DNA of 64,000 nucleotides, from the NCBI GenBank assembly GCA_030295235.1, contig AP026155.1:620001-684000 (forward strand). The letters are read 5' to 3'. Source of the stretch: Fistulifera solaris. Lineage: Eukaryota; Bacillariophyta; Bacillariophyceae; Naviculales; Stauroneidaceae. Position 1 is the stretch's first letter; every line of letters starts with the position of its first letter. Below the pieces are notes generated by a model. It ran no database searches. It was not told the origin of the DNA and saw nothing but the letters and a program-made list of their open reading frames with translations. Of this stretch, positions 44,042 through 55,974 are shown one piece after another. A program made the translations under genes and the position numbers.

Positions 44042-44944
44042 TTACCAACGCAGTTCACCAATGTTTCCTCCTGGTAGGCCTTCCGAGATTGTGACCTCAG
44101 GACCGTTCTCAACCAAGTAAGGCTCCACACATGCCGACAGAGGGAACTCCATTGGGGCAGTGTTGAGGACTCGCACAACGTTTCCGCTTCCGGGCGATTC
44201 AATGATGCAGTAGAAAGGACGTTCAAGACCGTCTTCTGTGTAAAGTTCCATAACCTGCTTGATGTTGTTGGGACCTTGCAACAACTCAATTCGTGCGTTC
44301 AACGGACGGCCGTCTGTCTTGAGGAGAACTTGAACACTCTGCACTTGAGGAGCAAAGGGTATGTGTGCAGAGCACCACCCTGAATAGTTCTTGGGGTCAT
44401 TTTCGATGTGCCCTTGGCAACGGGTCCCTTGGGGCCAGCAGCCTCAACACAAGCAGAGAAGGGGAATTCGAGGTTACCCGTGTTGTAGACGGCAACGGCG
44501 TTGGGGCCTCGGGGAGTCTCGATGACGGCGCAGAAGGGGCGAACACTTCCGTCCTCAATGTAAACACCGAGTTTCTGGGGAGTGTTATCAGGACCCTGCC
44601 ACAGCTCAATGTTGGCGTGAAGAGGACGTCCTTCAGTCTTCATCAAGACCTGAACACGCTCGACCTGGGGGTTGGGGAAGGACCACGTTCGGAGAGTGCT
44701 ACCCTGGACGAGAACAGGAGAAGAAGTCTCCCAGATGTCTTTAGCACGTTGAGCCTCAGCAGGGGAAACAGCTCCAGCGGGGCCGCCAGGGCCAACAGCG
44801 CGAACAGCAGGAGGAGCACCAGGATCGTTGCCTCCAGAGTATCCAAATAACGGAGACACGGTCGTCTTAGGAGCCTGCGCGTAGAAAGCAGAGCTCGAGG
44901 GGGAGGATGGCGCAGAGCGCAAGGATACTACCGTAAAACTTCAT
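44042..44944 (-). CDS. Plastid-targeted duplicated-domain protein (candidate pyrenoid shell protein 1)
   Basis: About 300 residues. A signal peptide ([14 protein letters not shown]) leads into SSAFYAQAP, a diatom plastid-import motif. Two copies of one domain of about 90 residues follow. The first includes [38 protein letters not shown]-type [21 protein letters not shown] and [10 protein letters not shown]. The second has [56 protein letters not shown] and [12 protein letters not shown]. The alternating pattern looks like beta strands. I recognise no Pfam family. Plastid import plus two like beta domains fits what is published for diatom pyrenoid shell (PyShell) proteins, but this is inference without an alignment. 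Frame breaks at 44899-44903 and 44355-44357 cancel to 301 codons. It is divergent from its paralogue at 46859. Confidence 0.6.
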
Positions 44945-45240
44945 TGTTATTCTAGGTGATAGACTCTTCTTGTTGTCTTAAATGGCTTCGCGACGTTGCG
45001 AGTTTCCTTGTTGTGTCTCGAATGCAAAAGTGCAAATGGAGGGAAGATCAGCCAGCCTCGCCTATCGCGATAATTTGTATCGCTACAAAGAAGTGCGTAC
45101 GCACCGTGGCATGTCAAGTTCGCTCAAACGGGGAAACGATTGCCGTTCAAACAGTACAAAAAGCGAGGTCCAGGGCTGTTGGCGAACGAGGAAAGTCAAT
45201 GGCTGAAAAGATAGATGGGGCGTGACCGACGTCATTCAGG

Positions 45241-45446
45241 CTGACGTCGACGTTGCAGAATCTGCAAGTCCAGCACTTATTCTGTACTGCTCGCTACTGA
45301 AGGACTCTAAGTAGGATCGCATCCTACTTAAGGGTGACTTATGCGTCCGAAACGGTTATTGAACTGTACCGATTCCTTTCCTGAGCCCAGCGCTCGCCAA
45401 TTCTTTCTATTTCTGAAGCCGCAAAAATCTGCAACGTCGACGTCAG
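45241..45446. mobile_element. 206-bp element with 19-bp inverted ends
   Basis: CTGACGTCGACGTTGCAGA (45241-45259) is perfectly repeated in inverse orientation as TCTGCAACGTCGACGTCAG (45428-45446). The interior carries a perfect 10-bp palindrome, TAAGTAGGAT-CGC-ATCCTACTTA (45308-45330). No coding capacity and no obvious target-site duplication. It may be a MITE, or a paired regulatory array because the ends contain TGACGT. Confidence 0.55.
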
Positions 45447-45747
45447 AATGGATGGGTTCGAAACAACCTTTTGTACTGTGTTTTACAGTGCTGTAACACG
45501 GATTCAGTCCTGCTATGTGATTGGACGCCAAAATTCAAAATTAGAAACTATTGACAATCAAATGATGTCAGCTGAAACAACCAATCAGATATCTCCATTG
45601 TTCAGAAATAATAATAGTTTTCTCAAAATATAGAAATCGAAGTAGTATCCCGCCCCTCTCTAAAAACGCAATCGTATCCGACGTGAAGTAGTATTCGAAT
45701 ACTTAAGCAGTTTCTTTCTAAGTATTCTTTCTCATGGTAGAGGACGC

Positions 45748-45755
45748 TGACGTCA
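45748..45755. promoter_or_regulatory. CRE palindrome TGACGTCA
   Basis: Full cAMP-response-element palindrome between the divergent paralogues, about 800 bp upstream of the left gene and 1.1 kb upstream of the right one. bZIP factors bind such sites in diatom CO2-responsive promoters; its use here is inferred. Confidence 0.4.
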
Positions 45756-45923
45756 TTGTTGTGGCCCGCAGATGACAATTGCGCTCACGTTTTCGTCGAA
45801 GCCAAGCGATCGCCCGTCACGGTATAGACCGTGGTCAAGACATGCATTACAAACGTCCAATAGCCCTGTCGGGACGCAGCTTCTTAAGTGACGAAAAATG
45901 GCGAACGCAAGTATTTTTGGTAG

Positions 45924-45932
45924 TACCAGGTA
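45924..45932. promoter_or_regulatory. TACCTGGTA motif (minus orientation)
   Basis: Preceded by TAG as in the copy at 39474; lies within the shared upstream region of the divergent paralogues. Confidence 0.3.
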
Positions 45933-46125
45933 TCGCCGTAAAATCGCCTTCCACTTTTCAATATTCATCCTTCAAGTTGCTGTGTAACCGAGAGTAAAGA
46001 CGATTTGTATCTGTTTTCTATTCGTTCTCCTTCTCCAAAGCGCTCCTCGATGATGATCATCTTTCGCTCTCAGAAGAGGAGAAGAATACTAACTATCAAG
46101 AACAAGTTGCGCGTCATGAAGAATG

Positions 46126-46289
<164 letters not shown>

Positions 46290-46858
46290 TCGGTTGATTT
46301 CATCAAACGGGTAGCAATCGGCAACCAGCCAGGAACTTCAGTTATGTGAATGTATGGGACCCACAACAATAGACTTTATATGCACTAATATTCCATATGA
46401 AAGCAAAAGCAGTTACAAAAGAGCCGATCCGTCATTGACAATATTCATCTTTGTCTTTCCGGTCACAATGCCTTCGTTCAGAATATTGATTGTCGGCTCA
46501 GAACCTCGGCACTACCTTTCTCCACCTCTTCATTCCGTGCTTTGAAGAGAGCAATCTTTCGTCTTGTTTGCATGATACGCTATTTCTTCGTTATCAATGG
46601 GTGTCGATAGTAAGTTAAAGCCGTCATGCCATGTTGTCATGTTGTTGTTACAAAGTATCATTGCTTCTTTACAAATGCTTTCGATGTCGCAGCAGCACGC
46701 GTCATCACAACGACTCAACTCGTGTCTGAAAATAGGACACAAGACACAAGATATTGACCTAAGCCATCAACGAAAAGGAAGATCCGCAACCGACGATAAA
46801 CATCATCGCATCGGCCGACCATGGGATTTTGACATAGAACGAAATACCAGCTCATATA

Positions 46859-47737
46859 ATGCGTAGTCATATTTGCAATATCATCTGTATAACATCACTA
46901 TTGCTGCAGCATTCTGTGTCGGCGTTTTCGATCGTAACAAGCCAACGAGCATTAAGAACGAAGACATCGTCACTACGATCGGAGCCCGCCGAGCAAGAGC
47001 CAAACGTTTCTCTGGAAAGTGAAGCACTGCCCGTCAATCCGAGTGTATCCGGAGCACTGGCCCGAGAGGCAGCACGCGAGGAAGAATCATCATCGAAGCC
47101 AACAGAAGCGGCCGCTCCTACAATCGTACAGGGAAATTCACTCCGTACTTGGTCCTTTCCGAGTGAAGATGTCCAGCGCGTACAATTTCTCATACGAACA
47201 CAGGGGCGTCCATTGCATTCGAATGTCGTGGTGTGGCAAGGACCGGATAATGCTCCTCAGAAAATAGGTATCTACAGCGAAGATGGTATTGTGCGCCCCT
47301 TTTGCTGCATAGCCGAGACGCCGCACGGTCAAAATGCGGTGGCTGTGTACAATACAGCAAGTCTCGAATTTCCTTTATTGGCATCGGTCGACGCCATCGA
47401 TGCCAACACACCCCTAGATACCAATCTACGAGACAAATTAGGTCGAACAATCCAAGGCGGTGCTTTGCACACCTATCCGTTCCTTCCCAACGTTCAAAGT
47501 GTGGCTGTATTCCTCAGAACAAATGGACGTCCACTTGAGGCGCGTATTGAACTATTACAGGGTCCGAACAACAACAAGCAAGTAATGGAAATTGAAAGCG
47601 AAAACGGCAGAGAGCGTCCGTTCTATGTAGTCATTGCCTCCCCGGGGGTGGGAAATGTGATTCGCGTTCTCAATACGGCGCCGATGGAATATCCGATGAC
47701 GGCTATTGTAGAACCCTATGAAATGGATCTGGATTGA
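46859..47737 (+). CDS. Plastid-targeted duplicated-domain protein (candidate pyrenoid shell protein 2)
   Basis: Intact frame of 292 residues. The signal peptide (ICNIICITSLLLQHSV) ends in SAFSIV, a plastid-import motif, followed by an acidic Ser/Glu-rich transit or linker region (about 25-85). Domain 1 spans about 88-178 (GNSLRTWSFPSEDVQRVQFL, GRPLHSNVVVWQGPDN, RPFCCIAETPHGQNAVAVYN). Domain 2 spans about 197-286 ([56 protein letters not shown]). Both domains share L-[RH]-T-[WY]-x-F, T-x-GRPL, QGP[DN]N and RPF, showing an internal duplication. It is clearly paralogous to the gene at 44042. The shell role is inferred from targeting, duplication and beta-rich pattern; I cannot exclude another stromal function. 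Confidence 0.62.
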   Translation: MRSHICNIICITSLLLQHSVSAFSIVTSQRALRTKTSSLRSEPAEQEPNVSLESEALPVNPSVSGALAREAAREEESSSKPTEAAAPTIVQGNSLRTWSFPSEDVQRVQFLIRTQGRPLHSNVVVWQGPDNAPQKIGIYSEDGIVRPFCCIAETPHGQNAVAVYNTASLEFPLLASVDAIDANTPLDTNLRDKLGRTIQGGALHTYPFLPNVQSVAVFLRTNGRPLEARIELLQGPNNNKQVMEIESENGRERPFYVVIASPGVGNVIRVLNTAPMEYPMTAIVEPYEMDLD

Positions 47738-47866
47738 ACACTGGAATCATCATGAATGCTAAAATAATAAAAAAGAACGCGATTATCTTTTATATTATCT
47801 ATCTAGAGAACGAGGAGAAGCACTCATCGTGTCAGCATTGCTTTAACGTCTGATCTACTATATTTA

Positions 47867-50108
<2,242 letters not shown>

Positions 50109-51049
50109 CGTTAGCGCAATATGACAAAAAAGCAGAAAGGGTATAAGATATGAGTTTGTTGGATTGTGATGATTCGTTCCATCAACACGGGCGTGGGTTT
50201 ATTATTATTTATGTTGTTGTTGTTGGTTGTTGATTCTGCTTTATTATTTCGGTTCGCTAAAAAATGCCGCTCACTACAGCCCGGAAGGGATGACAGACGA
50301 ATTCGTACTGCATCCACGTAGATATCATGCGTATTTGACAAGGATATTCGACATCGAGAATAAACGCATCCATTAAAAATGCTTTTAAAGATCCAGGTAA
50401 AGCATCTGAAAAAGGCTTATGCAGCACACTAAGGCTAGCGGAGCCATCGGAGGTTATTGGTAGCCATATTATATGGTACAAAACAGTAATGATGATTCAT
50501 GACTGAAATGCAGTCGTGGAAACTCAATTAAACACTTTGAGTTTCTAGTAAATCTGAAAGAAAGCGATCCACAGGAATTTTTGACAAGCAAAATCAATGA
50601 ATGTGTTGTGAAATGCTGCTGATGGTAATTTTATCTAGACCACGGGCAATTGTAGCTATAAAGCAGGTAAAATGAACGGAATAAAACTACTGGGAGCAGT
50701 TTGGCAAATTTTATATGACTCGTGACCGAGATCATCCGGTCTACTAGAGGTACCATTAGTTCTATCATTTTGACATGTTTTGTCCCATTGCTGATCCCTT
50801 CTTTTTTCTCAATACTTGGTCGTTTTCCTACTCCATTGTCAAAGAATGACAGACAAAGGACCCGACCAAGTCATCCCATCAACAAATATATTGACTGGAT
50901 GTTGAAGTTAGTAGACTCGACTAACTGCTAAGCATATTATGCAAAACCTAAGTGAGCATGCTAATATTATCGAGTGTTTTACTTGACCGTGATAACAGTC
51001 ATGATTGTCTAGGATATGTGGTTTTTAATCAGCATAAAACTTTGCGAAT
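50109..51049. other. Intergenic with dyad repeat
   Basis: 941 bp without a gene. It has the best copy of the dyad family (50498-50518), followed at 50518-50544 by a second hairpin (GAAACTCAA/TTGAGTTTC). A GACCG/CGGTC dyad with CCGGTCTACT lies near 50725-50745. Confidence 0.5.
50498..50518. repeat. CATGACTG-N5-CAGTCGTG dyad, copy d
   Basis: Eight-base arms with loop AAATG. The flank includes a 9-bp-arm hairpin, then CACTT and TAGTAAATCTGAAA, which match the region after copy a. Confidence 0.55.
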
Positions 51050-51962
51050 TCAAGGCCACGACGTCTTTTCAATGACTTTGAGAAGAATCGGAATACCCGA
51101 TTGGAGTTGCCAAAGAAACAAACCGAGTCCAGCAACATTCGCACCAATATGAATGGATCGTGCCGTGTCACTGCCTTTTTGCATGGCCGGAATGGTTGCG
51201 ACAGCCAAAGCCCAAACGACCACCAGACCGGCACCCGCATACAAATGGGGACCAGGGAATAATTTACCCGCACGAGCGTATGTATTCAGAGGACCCTGCG
51301 TAAAAGGAAAAACAGGTGCAGTGAGTGTAGTGTGCACCACAGAAAAAAATACGACTCGTCGTTTTCATACATACCTCAATAGCAAAAGCAGTCCCCAAGA
51401 ACGCCAACAAGGCCCCTTGACTGAAATGCTGATCCCGAGGAGCGGCAGCCGCCAACTCTTTGCGTTCATTTTGCAACTCCGCGACCTGCTCCGCAATGGG
51501 CATGGCCGCCTTTAATTTCATCATATCCGCTCCTTCTTCTTTCATGGCCTTTTCGATATCGGCTTTGCTGGAGATACCCGACGGAAGTTGTGCTTGCAGT
51601 TCTTTAATATCACCTCCCAAGGTGCGCTGACGGCGCCACTGGAATCCCAAAAAGGCCGTGTATAAAGTGTACAGTAGCAAACTGCCCATCATGACCGGAT
51701 GCAACAGAGACCCAGTGCGTCCTTCGAAGATGCCCCAATCCGGACCGGCTGCCATGGCGGGCGCCGCATTCGTAAGAAAAGCAGTCGTCGCGGCGGTAGT
51801 GACAACTTGAAAGGAGCGAACGAGATCGGAAGATTCCTCTTCTACAGGTGCCGACATTCGTAGCGACCGCGTCAGGGTCGTCGTCGACGACGGAACGACA
51901 AAGGCGGATGCCGATGACGAAAGAAGCAATGTGGCACTGATGATGATGTTTGTAATTTTCAT
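51050..51962 (-). CDS. DUF4079 plastid membrane protein
   Basis: Two exons (51375-51962 and 51050-51295) joined by a 79-nt GT-AG intron; intact, 277 residues. The presequence is textbook for a diatom plastid protein: a hydrophobic signal peptide, then SASAFVVPS. A second hydrophobic stretch ending in AAPAMAAG looks like a thylakoid-transfer signal. The mature part has membrane helices (LLHPVMMGSLLLYTLYTAFLG; ALLAFLGTAFAIE; LYAGAGLVVVWALAVATIPAM; HIGANVAGLGLFLWQ) and a soluble helical segment between the first two, the pattern of DUF4079. This family is found in cyanobacteria and plastids and its function is not established. A TACCTGGTA motif sits 92 bp upstream. Confidence 0.82.
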
Positions 51963-52053
51963 TATGTTGACTAATATTAGGGTGGTAGAATGAAACTGTA
52001 GTTTTTCGAGTTAGAAGATCTCGTGAGAATTATAACGAATGCGAACCGCGATA

Positions 52054-52062
52054 TACCTGGTA
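52054..52062. promoter_or_regulatory. TACCTGGTA motif
   Basis: 92 bp upstream of the DUF4079 gene, the closest of the copies to a start codon. Confidence 0.35.
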
Positions 52063-52227
52063 ATATAATAATTCCTCCGTACCTTTTTTTTTCGGCTGTT
52101 GTGATGAATGATGAATGATGATGTGCGTGTGTGTGTCGTGCTTCTGCGCGAAATCCTTCTGATGACTCAAAATTGCGTCAGTCAACTTTGAGTCACGTCA
52201 CATTTCAAGTCACGAGAAATCACGAAA

Positions 52228-53492
52228 CTACTGTTTCGGGTCTCTTCGCAGTCTCTCTAGCAACCTTTGCCATATCTCGTCCTCAAGAACAGCTGGCATA
52301 TTCACGTCACACAATAAGGCCGTGTTCATTTGAGCTGAAAAATCACTCCAAATATCACTTCGTGTATCTTCTTGGTTCGGAAATACTGCACGTTCAGCCG
52401 CCGCACTGAATTGAAACAAGTTGTCGGTTACATTCGATGGCGGACAGAGCAGGGGAACATCACCACGACTTAACCTTTTGCCGTTCCGTTCATCATGCTT
52501 CTCCAAGATCATGGCCAAGGGAGCACATTGGAATAACGCTTCATCACTGTGTGTCGATACTCTCATTCGAAGATCTTTCGCCATACGTTGTACTTTGGCG
52601 TGATCTACCATGTTATTCTCGATTAAATATTGAGCGAGACGATCAAAGACGAGCGTTTTACCCTGATTGGCGGATATAGGACGACCTGATTGCAATTTGT
52701 GGCATGTTTTTTCCGCTCGCATGATGTTGCAAAAAAAGTCCTGCACTAGATCTCCTCTTTCGATATTAATGACGTTTATTGTGTTGTTGTCAAAGTATTT
52801 CGAGACGCCCGCATGTTTGACGAGAGTTGGGTGCTGAAACGGGGTGCTTCTTAAGAAAGCATTCCAAGGAGGTATATTCCGTTCCAGGTCAGAATTGTAG
52901 CGGTTGTTATTCGGATTCTTCTCGTTTGCAGGATTGGGTCGACAGCGAAAGCGGTTGATTTGATAGTAACGACTGGGTAGCCAGTGGTAGTAACGTCGAT
53001 AAGCGACGACGATAGTTACCTCATACTCTGTGTTGTTGAATACTTCTTGGTAAAAACTCATTTCTTCCGAGAACGTGGACCAGCGTTCAGTGCTGAGAAC
53101 AATGTGACGTCTGTTTTGTCGAGCCTTATTAACAAACTGCTGAAACTGCTCTATTTTATTCGAGCAGCTTACAGTATGATTACTATCACTGTTCTTAGCA
53201 ATCATGCATTGATTGAGAGCCCCCAAATGCACGTGATGATAGTAACTCCAACCCTCCTCTTTGAGTGTTGCAGTTGACTGAATGAGGGCACTTTGTATCG
53301 TCGAGCTGCCCATTTTCCCAGGGCCTACATGAAAGACAACCCGAAGTTGATTGCTATTCTTTTCGTAAACAGACTCGTGGTGTCTTTGAAAACATTCACA
53401 AATCGGAAAAATCGAAAGGAATGCAACAACATGAAGCCAATGATGACCATCACGTACTTGTTTACGCCTTTGAGACGTTTGGTTCCTCTCAT
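52228..53492 (-). CDS. Type II membrane sulfotransferase-like protein
   Basis: About 421 residues. The start at 53490-53492 gives MRGTKRLKGVNKY and an N-terminal anchor helix (VMVIIGFMLLHSFRFF), a Golgi type II arrangement. The luminal domain starts with a P-loop-like RVVFHVGPGKMGSSTIQSAL, which resembles the 5'-phosphosulfate-binding loop of sulfotransferases. Further downstream are LSTERWSTFSEE, VAYRRYYHWLPSRYYQ and LVKHAGVSKYFDNNTINVINIE, which fit the fold's central strands. Carbohydrate or protein sulfation in the secretory pathway is the best guess. One base is missing at 53360-53363, between the anchor and the P-loop; restoring it gives 422 codons. Assignment to sulfotransferases is by pattern only. 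Confidence 0.65.
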
Positions 53493-54294
53493 CTTTCAGA
53501 GTGTTTTCTTCTCCAATAGGATTAGGATATCAAAATAGATTTATCGATTGCATTTTGTTCGTCGTTGTGTCGTTATCGACATGTTTTGTCTGTCGCTTTT
53601 CTTGAAAAACAGAAACAAAAATGCTTTCGATACATTTGTATTGACCGCGTATATCGAGTGGAATGTGAGGGTGGCGTAACGTGACTCATCTAACGTTATG
53701 GCAGTCCCTAATTAACGACAATATCTTTTCTAAACAATCATTTTTTTGAACCTTGTCCTTTACTTTTGAAATGCATGCCAAGAGCTAAGCAGTAAGACAA
53801 ATCTGATATATTTGGCGCTATTCCTACGGATGCTTCTGGTGATTTTTCATTTAAACGTAATGCTAACGTTTAACAATCGAAGACTCTGCCTTAAGGCTGT
53901 AGCTTTAAGCTAATGCTACGCAGTTAAAACAGGAACCATTGCTATTGTTTTTATTTGTGATGTTGATGATATTGACGAGTCGAATGACGACATCTGATTT
54001 TGATGGATTTGCTAAGAAATGGATTATAACGTTTCGTTTCGAAGGAAGATGATTCGCGTGACACAACTTTACTGCAGTCCCGGCAATCTGCGTTCCTTAT
54101 TCTCCATGGGAAATAAAAACGGTCACGAGCATTTTGTTGCTTTTGATTGAAAAAGAGCTACCCGTTTGTCATTGTAACAACTTGTTTCTCTCTTCTTCTT
54201 CTTCTTCTTTCAATATCTGGTTGTCAGAATATACAACTGTTAATATTCCTCAAGAGAGTTGCCAAACTTGCCAACGATCAGAATAGAAACGACA
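53493..54294. other. Divergent intergenic region
   Basis: 802 bp between divergent genes, with short inverted repeats near 53890-53930 (AAGGCTGTAGCTTTAAGC and similar). No gene seen. Confidence 0.45.
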
Positions 54295-55865
54295 ATGACC
54301 ATGATGTCTTCTTTCTCTTTCCGTCGCTCCTCCTTTTTGCTCCTATTCTGGGTGCTTCTCAGGCCTTCACTACAAGTACAAGCTTTATGGTGGAGTAACC
54401 TTGAGAACAAAAGCGAATCAAGCGAAGAAATGCAGCAGTTCGATCGGCCGTCGAGTGTCAAAGCACAGCAAACGAATCACAACAAACCTTCTTCGCCCGC
54501 ATTTGAATACGGAGTAGATGTTAGTTTTCCCATGCATCATGCTCCCGTGAGTACCAACTACGCATGGCTTCCACACAATCAACAACCGAATGCTGATATT
54601 CCGGACGAATACAAAGACATGCCGGTACAACCGCTCGGTGACATGCAAAGTAAATACGAAAACTACATTCAGGGTTGTGTCGATTATTATAACAAGGACG
54701 GCAAGAACAAAGGAGAACGCTGTATCACGACAGAACGAGATCGACTGGCCATGAGCTTACGGCAACCACAATCGATGTACAATTACACACAAATGGGCTA
54801 CACCAAGATACGGGCACCCGATCATGTCTTTCGATTATTGAAAGAATTCTGGGAAAAGAATAAGCATCGAGAAACGCTCGAACGATGGGCTGTGGGGAAT
54901 GTTTACACGTGAGTAGAAGAAGACAACACTCTATCACTATTGATTTGATGATACTCACACGTACAAATCTCTCTTGTTGTGGCAGCAATCACTGGGAATC
55001 GCCTTCGTACATGGTTAGTGTCGAAAATGAGGCACTGGACGGTGGAGGCTATGTATTGAAACAACACATTTGGAATGCCGCACGTGATACTATTGAAGAA
55101 TGGACGGGCTACAAGCAAGCGGAATGTTCATTGTACGGAATTCGTGTGTACAAAGAAGGTGCCATCTTAGCTCCGCACGTCGATCGATTGCCTTTGGTGA
55201 GTTCGGCCATCATCAATGTCGATCAAGATGTGGATGAACCATGGCCGCTGGAAGTGATCGGGCATGATGGTATTGCTCGAAATGTGACCATGGAGCCCGG
55301 AGATCTAGTCTTGTATGAATCGCATTCTATTTTGCACGGTCGCCCATTCCCATTGAAAGGACGTTTCATGGCCAACGTCTTTATACATTTTGAACCCACT
55401 CAAAAAATTGGGGGAGAAAGTGAATATACGGGCGATTTACCGCCTTATCTCATTCCGGGTAGTCCTGAGGAGGCGCGATGGCGCTCCAGCAATCCCCACG
55501 GTCACAAATTGCTAAATCAACAGCAACCAGGCACTACAGGATCCACAAAAGCTCACATGCTGGCCGCTCGCGGTCAGTACGAAGATCTTCGTCAGTTTCT
55601 CAATGAAAACCCCGATTCCATCAACGCTCGTGATAAAAATGATTGGATGCCCCTGCATGAAGGCATCAGAAAAGGAGATCTTGATTGCATTGAATTGCTG
55701 TTGGATCGAGGTGCAGAAGTGAATGCGGTCACACCACATGGATCGCCCTTGTACATGGCCCAGACGTTCCATGCTGGTAACAAAGCGTTACAACAACTAC
55801 TGGAATCGCGGGGTGCCAAGCTGTATCCGCCGCCTTCGAAAGGTGCTAGTGAGGGTGAATTGTAA
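54295..55865 (+). CDS. Prolyl 4-hydroxylase-like oxygenase with C-terminal ankyrin repeats
   Basis: Exons 54295-54908 and 54986-55865, with a 77-nt GT-AG intron; intact, about 497 residues. A signal peptide (SFLLLFWVLLRPSLQVQAL) sends it to the secretory pathway. The catalytic domain begins around NHWESPSYMVSVEN and carries the iron ligands H269 and D271 (ILAPHVDRLP) and H322 (SHSILHGRPF), with a basic residue nearby (LKGRF) for 2-oxoglutarate. After a linker, about 110 residues form two or three ankyrin repeats (AHMLAARGQYEDLRQFL; WMPLHEGIRKGDLDCIELLL; SPLYMAQTFHAGNKALQQLL). It would hydroxylate proline in secreted proteins. Start MTMMSSF is the first ATG in frame with the signal peptide. 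Confidence 0.82.
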
Positions 55866-55974
55866 CTTTAAACCAAGTTGATATCGACGTGTTGGTTCAA
55901 TACAGGTAGGAGGAAATATTAATCACAACATAATAAACAATTCTAGCATGCCTTTACTCTTTCTTTACCTCTTT

